Source of the DNA: Parachlorella kessleri
Lineage: Eukaryota; Chlorophyta; Trebouxiophyceae; Chlorellales; Chlorellaceae
Direction: 5' to 3'
Assembly (NCBI GenBank): GCA_001598975.1
Contig: BBXU01003016.1
Coordinates: forward strand, 1-20,033
Length of the DNA: 20,033 nucleotides
Positions 1 through 8,820 of the stretch are shown piece by piece; the stretch's first letter is position 1, and every line of letters begins with the position of its first letter. The position numbers and the translations under genes are program-made. The notes below the pieces were generated by a model. That model saw only the letters and a list, made by a program, of their open reading frames with translations, had not been told where the DNA came from and made no database searches.

Positions 1-423
1 CCACTGCATTCCATCTGTGCTGCCTGGTGAAATCTTGGTGCCCTGCCAGGCTGGCTGAAGTTGGCATTATGACATACATATACCATGAAAGAGACAGGCC
101 CAGAGTATTGACGCCCAGACTGCGTCAGTTGATTTACAATAGACAAGGCTCTTGCCGAGATGCACAGGAAAGCCCTTCAATGCGTCCTGGGGCGGTTGAA
201 AAGGAGCAGATCTGCCAGGGCCCCGAATCCGCGCGCTTGGCAAGGTTTCTGATTCGCTGTACCGGCAACACTCGACCTTGCCATTCATAGCGCAGGCACG
301 CTTATGAGCTGCAATCTAATCTAAGGGTATGTCTGAGGCTTCCTGCCTTGCACTGACGGCGCAGGCCTTCGCCGTAAGCGACCGTTTGTGAGGATACAGG
401 AGGGTAGTCTTTCTCCAACCCAG

Positions 424-1188
424 AGGTCGTAGGAGCACAAATGGAGCGACGATTCCTCCCAAAAGCAAGGTGAGTCAAGCTCTCCTTTCCACATTGGGTG
501 GGTTCTACCACAGCAACAAGCACCTCCTTCCGGGGTCAGGATAGGATAGACCTCAACTGAGCTTGACTTGGTCTGCTGCTACAAATACTACTGTTTCTCA
601 ACTGTTGCTTGCGTTCAGAGCTACTGTACCATCTTGAGTAGTGTCGAGTCTCCTGTGGAAGGGAGTCAGGTGCCTGATGGTCAGCATGTCACCCACCTTG
701 CAGGGCTGCTCGGAGCTATGGGGATATGTTTCAAGGCTCCCGACGTAGCGCCCAGTTGCCACCGGGCCAGGCCATCTTGAACAGAATTGAGGCTGTGCAA
801 AGGGTTCATCCTCCCACCACCTGTGGGTCAAGGTGAGCAGGACAGTGCAGGCCCTCTTGCATGTTTGCTTAGGAAGCTGATGATACCTGAGGGACTTGAT
901 CTTCTTTCTCTGGGTTTGATAGCGTGCAAGGTCAGTGCAGCCAGTGTGTTTTGTATCCTGGAGAGTGCTAACTCGCAGCGTGGGGTAGGATCATGGGTAG
1001 GGTGTGCCTTGCTTGGTCAGGCCTACCCAAGGGTACACGATGCAACACAGGTAAGCAAGTTCAGCCTCTCAGATGGATATGCCACTAGAATATGCACGTT
1101 CTCAAAGGAAACCCCAGATGGTATTGACGTGCACTCTGCACTGTCTGCAGCCGAGCTTCTGTTTCGGCCATCCAAACAGGTTTCTTAA
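424..1188 (+). CDS. Candidate small spliced gene or 5' exons, unknown function
   Basis: A chain of phase-compatible exons can be drawn: 424-469 (acceptor after a pyrimidine run, perfect AG|GTGAGT donor at 470), 704-832 (TTGCAG acceptor, AG|GTGAGC donor), 873-930 (AG|GTCAGT donor) and 1021-1188 (GGTCAG acceptor, stop TAA at 1186). Exon 2 encodes a basic stretch around SYGDMFQGSRRS; the last exon contains ATRICTFSKETPDG. I recognise no domain. Weak points: the intron 833-872 would be only 40 nt, exon 1 may need a further upstream exon (its first ATG is at 441), and no TGTAA signal lies between 1188 and the next gene. It could instead be 5' leader exons of the CCT gene, or chance. The frame from 873 to 1188 stays open even through the proposed 90-nt intron. 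Confidence 0.3.
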
Positions 1189-1446
1189 GGGCAGCTGAGG
1201 ACTTGAGGGTGAAACTCCACTGAACGAAGGTGCTTCGGTCGGGGCCCAGTCTTCTGTATCTGATGCGCTTTTCCGGTGGTTTTCGCGGTTGTCACCCGCC
1301 TTGCTCCTGCTGTGTCAGCATCCAGTACCTGCGTGAGTCCTTGTTGCCCCTCCTTCTTCACTCCTTTGCTTTAGATCTTCCTGCTAGTCCTTTTGTATCT
1401 TGTACGACTTGCTTCGCGGACTGGCTGTGCCGTGCGCCCTTAGACG
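1189..1446 (+). promoter_or_regulatory. 5' flank / possible 5' UTR of the CCT-motif gene
   Basis: This T- and C-rich stretch sits directly before the CCT gene ATG. An in-frame TAG at 1441-1443 immediately precedes the start at 1447, which supports that start. I see no convincing TATA box. The role as leader or promoter is inferred from position only. Confidence 0.35.
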
Positions 1447-3553
1447 ATGCTGTCCGCTTTCGCCTCCGCTGCTCAGCCCGCCGTTCCTCGGCCCTGCGAA
1501 GCCCCGTTCTTTCCTGGAGGGCCTTGCATGATCCTCGATAGCAGCGGAGACCTTGGTGAGGCTGTCGAGGTGTCGTTGCAGCAGCAGGCGTTGTCAGCGG
1601 GCCATGATGCTGAAACGTTACCCGATTCCTGGCCTGCAGACGACTTGCTCCTTGTGCCAGATGTTTTCCCGACCAAGCAGTGCGAAGCGGACCTCTGGGC
1701 GCTTGGGGACCTGTTCTCGGAGGACAGCTCCAGCGAGGTGGGACCGGCCGGCTTGCTCGCTTGCTTTTCCCAGCTCGCCGGCGACTGCGCAGTTTTGTAT
1801 CGCCTAAAGCGCGTGCTGGCGTGCGTGCAGGCAGCCACCGTTCTGTCCCTGGCTGACACAGCGTCTGATGCTAGCACCAGGTGAGCCCAGGGTAGAGATT
1901 GCTATCAGTCTAGGCGGTGGGTCGCTATACAACGGGCGGTTTGAGCACATACGTGCATAGCATGCAGGTCCCCAGGTCTCATGCCTCAAGGTTGCTCTGC
2001 CTGCAGGCTGCCTAACCTCTGTGGCTCTGAACGCCAGCTGAGCAGCACGCCACGCAGCGAGGTGGTGAGTGAAGCTAGCATAGGGCCCTGCAGTTTTCAG
2101 AGCCAGAGGTGGTTGGCCCCAGCCCAACATGTCGCTGGTGCCGCTCCCATTGACAGCGCTGGTGCCGCTCCATGCTGTGCAGTGCCTGCCCCCCAGCCCA
2201 GTGGCAGCCCTTGAGATCCCTCCTTCAGGCCTCAACCTGAAGCTGGACTATGGTGCTGTGGCCAGGTGAGCTTTTAGGGCAGGCCAGTGGCGGCGGCTCC
2301 GGAATCGTCGCTGGACTGTTGCGCTGTCGTGTTGCTATGCTCACTTGGGCCTAACTGGTCAGCACACTGCGGAAGTTCCGTTTGTATTTTCTGTTGCTCC
2401 ACCGTTTTGTTTTCAAGTCAAAACTGGCCCCGTTTGCTGCTCCTATGTAGTGCTTGGAGCGAGCTGGGAGGTGGCCGCGCAGCAATTGGCATGAGCACGG
2501 CGGAACTGGCCGGTATTGCAGCCAGCATCCCCTCGACGGCCGACAAAGCAGCGTCCTTGGCAGCTGAGTCGGTGATGTGCTTCGCGTCCGGCGCAGACAG
2601 CGAAAGCTCTCAGGGGCCCGCCTTGTCAGCACCTGTTACTGGTAAGCTTGTGTTGGCTGCCCGTCTTGGTGTCCTATCTTGTGGCAGAGAGACACCGAGC
2701 ACATTGGGGTGTCGGCGTGACCCGCGAGGAATGTTGTTATTGCGAGCCTGTTACCGCGCGTAGGCTTGGGGCATTGTTGGGTCACTCTCCGTGCGGAAGC
2801 GTGTAGAAGCGCGCTGTGTGCGTAGCCTGCATTTGACTTGCGGTGGTCTCAAGCGATGGCTGCAGCGGTAGCGCCCTACCAGACTGTTTGGATTCTGCCA
2901 GCTTATGGACGCAGCTGTGGCACCCGCCAAGCTGCTGTCTGACCCCTTCCTGTCGCGTGCACTTCCATCTCACAGGTGTTGTGGCCGGTTCTCTGTGTGT
3001 GTTTAGCAGATGAGGACTTTCAGGCCCGCAAGGCAGCGCTGGCGCGGTACAAGGAGAAGAAGAGTGCGCGTGTGAACAACCCCAGCAAGAAAGTGCGCTA
3101 CGAGATGCGGCGGATCAACGCGGAGAAGCGGCCGGTGGGTTGCCGGCACTGCAGCTAGCTGCGGTGCTCTTCGCGTGCCGCCTTGCCACTGATTTGTTTC
3201 ACTGCTGAGCATCTCGTACACTGGCAAGGGGTGGCTGATGGAGGTCAGCAGGCAATGTATAGGGGCCTTGAGGACGGTTGTCGGCGGTTGCCTGCCTGCC
3301 TTCCTGTTCTCAGTCTTGCTTGACGTGCCGCAGTGCCATAAAAGCTGTGCGCAGCTTGCTTGCCCCATCTGCATCGCTACTGGCTCATGCTCGCGCGACC
3401 CGCTCGGCTCGCCGCTGTTGCCTGTTGCTTATGTCCTAGCACTCCCCTTCTTTGCAGCGTATCAAGGGGCGCTTTGTGAAGAAGTCTGAGCTGGAGCTCT
3501 ACATGGCGCAGCAGGCTGTTCTGGACATTGAGTGTGCCGTGCCCGCTGCCTGA
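1447..3553 (+). CDS. CCT-motif protein (CONSTANS/TOC1-type C-terminal motif)
   Basis: Five exons join in phase: 1447-1880, 2101-2265, 2451-2641, 3010-3134 and 3458-3553, giving 336 residues and a TGA stop. All four donors are GT type (GTGAGC, GTGAGC, GTAAGC, GTGGGT). The C-terminus carries a CCT motif at about residues 270-314: ARKAALARYKEKKSAR, then SKKVRYEMRRINAEKRP, then after the last intron RIKGRFVKKSELE. CCT motifs of CONSTANS, TOC1/PRR and CMF proteins act in nuclear import and in DNA binding with NF-Y subunits. The preceding 260 residues are acidic and hydrophobic (for example DDLLLVPDVF, LWALGDLFSEDSSSE) and show no B-box cysteine pattern, GATA finger or receiver domain, so it resembles a CCT-only (CMF-like) regulator. 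Role in light or circadian transcription is inferred. An alternative small exon at 2007-2064 is also phase-compatible with exon 1. Confidence 0.85.
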
Positions 3554-5640
3554 GGAGCCTGCTGTCGTTAAGACCCAAGCCATGTGTCGCCTGCTGCTGC
3601 TGGAGCTTGGCAGACTGATGGTGCTCATGCGTCATGGCGCCCCCCTGAGGAGCATGCTATGGCCAGCCTGGGCAGTAACAGGTCTGTTGCTCCTGCGGCA
3701 CGCGGCAAGCCTGGGTTTGTTGAGGAGGTGCGCTGGGGTGGGGCGGGGTCAGACCTCCCACGGGGAAATGAGGTGGAGTTGGCAAGGTGTACAGCTGCGC
3801 CCTATGTATCACTGCCGTTTCATTATCAAGAGGAGAAGAGAAGTTGATTGAGATTGAGATTTTTTCGTTTTCCGGGCAAGCAGATTGACCGCCTGACCGC
3901 CGCATTGCACTTTATTGGGGCAAGCTTGTGGACTACAGTTCCCGAGGAGATGAGAAGAGCGCCCCGAGAGGGTACCCTTGTTGATCATTTTGTTTTATGG
4001 GGTTTTGAAGGACAACCAAGGGGGGCTGTGTGCCTTTGTCGGGCAGCGCACGGCTGCGGTGCCATGCGGCAGCTGCGTGCTGGTTTTCTCCCGGCCTGGA
4101 GACTAGATTTTGGTGTACGAGTTATGCTGGTGACCTGCTTAGCACCCAAGGCGTCATGCTTCCACGGTTTGGGGTGCTTCCAGATTACGCGCTCCCGCTG
4201 TTACCAGCTTGACTCTGCAACCTGTTTATGTGTGCCCCTTCATCACTGCGCCGCTGGCGAGAGGCTCTTGCGAGCTGCCGTTTGCGGTTATAGGGTGTCC
4301 CATTGCAATTTTTTGGCTGTGTTTGGAATTCTGTAGGGTGGTTGCCCTGCCAAAGCGAAGGTTGAGGGGGCCAAGTTTTGGCAGGGCATGGTCGCTGCAA
4401 GAAACGAAAATGGCCGTTTGAAATTTTTCATCCCGTGATGCACTCTTGGCTGCATCCATCGGTGGCCCCTCCTGGCCTGCTGTGTGCTGTGCTTGCTCAT
4501 GTGGTCTCCCGCTTTGCTACCTGTCCCTCTTTCTCTCTTTGTGCCGGGTCCGTACAGTGGGCTGTTTGGTGTTTTGGTAGCGGTAAGGCCAGAGCATGTG
4601 ATTCCGGGGCAGCATTGTAGGCCCCTGGGAGAGGTTGTCTGACAACCATCTGGCTTTGCCGTTGGCTTGCTGTTTCTGTTTCGCCGCTTGGCAACTGTTC
4701 TTGGGTGGTTGTACAGGCTGCAAATCGGGCACCTTGGTTGAGGGGTCAGCAGCTGGCATACTGTCACCCCCCGGGTTGTTGGTTTAGATTCATGTGTGAT
4801 GAAGGCTGCAATGGGGCCAATTTTGTTTGCTTCTTGCTCGGCCGGTGTCAGTGCGGGGCAGCTGCTTGGTGCGGCAGGGTTTGTTGCAACAAACGTATTG
4901 GCTGTTAGTCTGCTATGGAAGCCACAGCTCTTGGTGACTTCGTCGCCTGCTTGTCACAGTTCACCCACCCGTTATGGACCACGGTTATGAACGTTTTTTC
5001 TCTGTTGACATCATTTGGGGGACATGGTTCTTAGCGCTGTCTTGCTGACCACTGGTAGGGGGTGCACTCAGGAACTAGACGGAAACTCATCTTTTGGGAA
5101 GCCCTCACTGCAGGGTGTTGCTGAGCACTTATATTTCCGACATGTGTGCGGGTCTGTGTTGCCATGCTTTCCCGTTGGTTGCCCTGTCCTTGCTGGGAGG
5201 CTAGACTCTGTGTTCTATCGCGCCACCCAAGTGGGAGCGCAGTAGAACCCCTCCCTCCTTTGCTCTCCTATCTGCCCTGCTTGCGGTTTCGTACTCGCAC
5301 CTAGAAATTCATGAATCGCTTAGCATGGTGGCATCTTGCTGCCATGTTCTTTGCATTCCTAAGCTCAGTGAAATTATATGCCTTTTAGCGGTGGGCACAG
5401 CTGGCAGCTACACCACTCACTGCCATTTGATTGTCTTATTGATTCTGAGAGTGTGTGGTACTTCTTTCTCCTGAGCGTTGCCTGTGCCTTGTGTTTAGCT
5501 GGCACACGGCTGCTGTGCCCTTTCTTGTCTCGAGAACGCCTAGAGGTGTGAATAAGTTGCATATCAACCCAGGGTTGGGCAAGGGATGAATGGAGCCTGG
5601 CGAGTCTGAACGCTTGTGTAATTTACCGCAACGTACGGAT
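3554..5640 (+). other. Long T/G-rich 3' UTR of the CCT gene (inferred)
   Basis: About 2 kb after the CCT stop contain no supported exon on either strand. The plus strand is persistently rich in T and G (many TTGG, TGTTT and GCTTG words), as expected for sense-strand untranslated sequence in volvocalean algae. The first TGTAA signal after the stop is at 5617-5621, and the composition flips to C/A-rich just beyond it. The extent of the UTR is inference; an unrecognised non-coding RNA cannot be excluded. Confidence 0.5.
5617..5621 (+). terminator. TGTAA polyadenylation signal, CCT gene
   Basis: TGTAA is the characteristic polyadenylation signal of volvocalean nuclear genes. This copy (context CTTGTGTAATTTACC) is the first on the plus strand after the CCT stop and coincides with the switch in strand composition. 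Cleavage would be expected 10-20 nt downstream. Confidence 0.5.
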
Positions 5641-5826
5641 TACGTGCCTGGCAGGATTTGGTACATGAACAGGTTCTGTAGGCAAGGTGTCCCAGGCAAG
5701 CGTCGTTCCTGGGCCAGCAGTCACCGGTGATACAGGTATTAGCCATTTTCTGGGACAAAAGGTCGCTTTTGTGCACTAAAGCATGTGGTTGAAGCAGCAT
5801 GCTGCTTGGTCCAACATTACAAGCCA

Positions 5827-5880
5827 GAGGGGTCCAGTCCAGCCCAGCTTTACTCCCTGTCTGCACTACCTGCCACCCAT
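5827..5880 (-). repeat. Dispersed repeat, copy A
   Basis: Read on the minus strand this begins ATGGGTGGCAGGTAGTGC and continues through GGGAGTAAAGCTGGGCTGG to ACTGGAC. It closely matches the plus-strand element at 13103-13160, which has the same start and GGCTGGACTGGACTGACAGG. It lies at the 3' end of the phosphatase gene. The shared order of several blocks makes chance unlikely. Confidence 0.65.
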
Positions 5881-5885
5881 GCTAA

Positions 5886-5890
5886 TTACA
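5886..5890 (-). terminator. TGTAA polyadenylation signal, histidine phosphatase gene
   Basis: The plus strand reads TTACA, so the minus strand reads TGTAA. It lies about 400 nt after the phosphatase stop. A second copy is at 5817-5821. Both are followed on the plus strand by AGCCAGA, a direct repeat about 69 nt apart. Either could define the 3' end, which faces that of the CCT gene across 200-270 nt. Confidence 0.45.
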
Positions 5891-5952
5891 AGCCAGAAGG
5901 GAGAGAACTACTGGCTCAGAACTCACGCAAGAACTCAGAACTCAGGCGCACT

Positions 5953-6015
5953 TTGCAACCCGTCCTGTACGTCCAGCTCAACTTTTACGCCCTGTTCGCA
6001 CTACCTGCCACCCAT
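5953..6015 (-). repeat. Dispersed repeat, copy B
   Basis: On the minus strand this reads GGGTGGCAGGTAGTGCGAAC, then GGGCGTAAAAGTTGAGCTGGAC. It has the same 5' block as copies A and C but a more diverged body. Just beyond it the minus strand carries GCCTGAGTTCTGAG, resembling TTGCCTGAGTTCTC downstream of copy C, which suggests the element is longer than the conserved core. Confidence 0.55.
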
Positions 6016-6287
6016 GTCAAACCAAGCCAGAGTGCACAATGCAAGCACCGACGAGTGCCATCAGCATTGGCTTCTATATACCTCCAACGCCTTGAGAGGA
6101 CGCAACGCCTTCTAGCTAGCCTAGGCCTGACGCCTGCTTGTCAGGAGAGCATCATGCCGGCTGCAAAAACCGAGGACTGGCAGCATGCATTGCATCTGGC
6201 GCTTATAGCTGTCCACTCTCTCGTTACTCTACTGTGCTGGCAGGTGAGTACAAGCAATGCTGCGCTGCTGCTCCTTCCCAACATGGC

Positions 6288-8167
6288 TCACACAGCATCA
6301 GGGGTAGCAGCGTCCGGGGAGAGCTCCGGACCCAGCCTAGGGCTGTCCCCTAGCGGCACCACCACGTCAACAAGGCTCCAAGCTGCCTCGGGGCCTAGCG
6401 CATCGCCCCAGGTGCGCCCCCGCCCCTCCAGTAGCGCTGCGTGCGAGTTGCCCAGCCCGATCAAGCGGTTCTGCGGCCAATAGGGCGGGCAAGCAAGCCG
6501 GGTCGGCAATGCAGTGCGGCGCAAGGGGCAACGTGAAAGCGATAACACTCAGAGCACCCTGCAGTGCTGATGAAGCAGGAAGTTGAGAGGCGTGAAGGTG
6601 CTGAAAAAACCACCAACCACACTACTGCAGCCCAGGCAGGTTTACGAGCTGCAGAGCAGGCATAACAGCACAGTTGCAATGTGTCGCAAGACAGCAGCGC
6701 ATTGTCCTGTGCTCTCACCCGCTGACCCAGCTGCCAAGGACACCTGCCATGAGCCGCCCACGGTAACTCTCTGCAATCCAGTCACTCTAGTCTGCGCTGC
6801 AGAGGTTGAACCCCCAGAACACAACTGTACCCAACCCTGCACACTCCCACTGCCTCTCCTCTGCTTGCACTAGCTGCCACCAGCGACAGGCGCCGCCACC
6901 TACCGTGAAGGATGTAGCTGCCTCTGACCAGCCTCGATCATGGCCCAAGCACAGTGCACATTGGTGTGAGCTTGCCAACTCCGCTGCCAAAATTTCCTGC
7001 ACAGCGAACAAGGCAGGGCAAGCAACCATTCTGAGGTCACGTGTCCCGCGCGGGGTTGCTGCTTAGGGTCTGCCATGTGCAGACCCCGCAAAACGCCACG
7101 GCACTCGTCTGCGACTCGCCTGCTATGCGGTTTACCCTCGCCACTGATGGTCCCATGGTGAACCTCCGGATGTAGCCATCTCCACTTTCATGAAGCCAGG
7201 ACGCCGGCCCAAGCAAATCACCTAAGTCAACTCCCAGTCGCCGCCGCACCCACTCACGCGGCTAGCCAGACAAACCTTACTGGTCACTGCAACGTTTCTG
7301 GTACCTGCAAGTGCGCCCGTGTCTGGCCATCAAGCGCTGCCACTGTGTACAGGCTGCCCAGAAAGTGCGCGTCGGCATCTGCAAGCTCGGGGATCTCGTC
7401 CCGCAGGACGTCATATGTCTGCCGGGTGCGCAGGGCATTGCTGCAGATGACGACGTCTGGAACCCAGCCCAGCTCCCGCAGCTGCTTGGCCACCTGTAAG
7501 CCACCCAGACAGCTTACCATTTGACCCTGACAATAATGTGCATCTAAACAGTTAGCAGAACACCAAGGAGTCTGAAGCCTCTTGACTCAGCACCAATAAA
7601 AAGCACCCATCCTCTGGCACTCGCACCAACATATTGAAAGGGTACATCTGATTCCATTTACCGGGTCAAGAGCCGTTGGTGGCGATGGGTCACATAGCGC
7701 TGCTAGGCTACCGACTCACGCTCTGGCCTGCTAGTTAGCAGGCAACCCAACGCACCGCAAGCCACCCTGTCGTGAACCACGTTTGCTGGTAGCTGCCTTA
7801 TCTTGTGCACTGCATTTCACCTCAAGCCGTGGTGTAAGCTTGGGGCTGCGCTTACCTGCTTCGCCGCATTAGCTCCCTCAGGCAGGATGGGTCTGTCGTG
7901 GTCCCTAGTGGGCCCTGCTGTCTGGCTTTCCGCGTGCCGCATCAGAATCATACGCCTACAGACAACGTACTCAAGGGTGTCAGCGGCGCTACCAGCACCA
8001 TAAGTAACGCAGCCAGGACTGCTGGCTCACCGCACTGGCAGCTGCTGATCGTCGTCCTGCTGCTGGCACCTAACCAGTGCCGCTGTCCTGTTCACGCGGG
8101 GCGTTGCACCCCGTGCTGGGCCCCACAGCCAGCAGGGTCGCTTGCAAACGGGAGCTTGCTGCAGCAT
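6288..8167 (-). CDS. SixA-like histidine phosphatase, probably organellar
   Basis: Five exons join in phase: 8167-8031, 7955-7856, 7493-7305, 6996-6904 and 6470-6288 (stop), giving 233 residues. Core motifs of the histidine phosphatase superfamily are in order: RMILMRHAES with the catalytic R52-H53, DHDRPILPEGA, SNALRTRQT with Arg101, LDGQTRAHLQ, LGHDRGW with His161, and SHAALLEGRGRTW near the end. This order matches plant and bacterial SixA-type phosphohistidine phosphatases rather than glycolytic mutases. The first 45 residues are rich in Arg, Ala and Gln with few acidic residues, then VRRMIL starts the fold, so a chloroplast or mitochondrial transit peptide is likely. The ATG at 8167 is the first in its frame. 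The substrate is unknown; phosphohistidine is an inference from the family. Bacterial SixA is about 160 residues; the excess is the transit peptide and a Pro/Asp-rich tail. Confidence 0.85.
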
Positions 8168-8820
8168 GGGCGAAAGATACCAGGCGCGATCCTGGCCTGT
8201 CAACTGGAGCAAGACAAGTAACGTGATGGTAGGAGCAGTTTGGGTGTCCCTGTCGTGCGGGTGACAAAAAAAGGTAGACAGATAGCGAGGGGATCCTGAA
8301 GATGCCGGAATCCCTTGGACTGCTGACGTCCCTTGGGAGCACGCTTGGGGGAGACAGCAAGCCAGTCTCCCTTGAAAGTATCCTGCTTGCACAGCGCCCA
8401 GGCAGCTGCCAGCTCACGAAATTGGACAAAGGGTTTCCCATATTCTTTGGAAACTTGGGTTTTGTGGCCGCAGCCGTGCCCTGCTTGCTACACAAGTCTT
8501 GCGTCTATTCCTATCTCCAACCCCAACACTTTTGGGCTTTTTCTTACTCCACGGGTAACGGGTACTGCTTCCTGGCAAAAGTGGTGCAAGTACAGGTAAT
8601 AGAGGCACCGGGACTGTAAAGAGCAAGAAAGAGGATACCATCACGGATCTCACTAGCTCGCAGTGCTCAAAAAGATTGGGAAGGGATCGCAAGGAACCCC
8701 GAGCCAGTGACGCACTATCAGGAAGGAAAAGTCATAATATCTAGGAATAGCCTTGGCAACAAGGCATATACCGAAGTGCTTAGCAAGCCTGCCACCCAGT
8801 GCAGTGCGATAAGGCCTTAC
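8168..8820 (-). other. Spacer between channel and phosphatase genes
   Basis: This should hold the 3' end of the channel gene and the promoter and leader of the phosphatase gene. One more exon is possible at 8613-8488: its acceptor follows a strong pyrimidine tract (CTCTTTCTTGCTCTTTACAG) and it is open in phase 0 for 41 codons to a TAG. It has no recognisable protein content. I found no minus-strand TGTAA here and no clear TATA box for the phosphatase gene. Confidence 0.35.

Noticed and set aside
1473..1877. A 134-codon minus-strand frame opposite CCT exon 1
   Set aside because: It is a shadow of a high-GC coding exon; the plus-strand exon has splice sites and joins to the CCT motif.
2007..2064. 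Small extra exon in the CCT gene
   Set aside because: It fits exon 1 in phase, but using it forces the next intron to be 58 nt with a poor acceptor; direct joining of 1880 to 2101 is simpler. It is kept only as an alternative.
4288..4767. Minus-strand open frame of 159 codons in the long tail after the CCT gene
   Set aside because: It has no splice or domain support and lies in sequence with plus-strand UTR-like composition; its Pro/Thr/Gln content is what reverse-complemented T/G-rich DNA gives.
5785..6483. A 232-codon open frame on the plus strand
   Set aside because: It overlaps the 3' UTR and last exon of the phosphatase gene on the other strand, includes two copies of a dispersed repeat, and has no recognisable protein content.
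6461..6730. Alternative last exon of the phosphatase starting LGQRVRAQDNALL
   Set aside because: It is phase-compatible and superficially like the family, but the exon at 6470-6288 (NRLIGLGNSHAALLEGRG...W) matches the family pattern and spacing much better.
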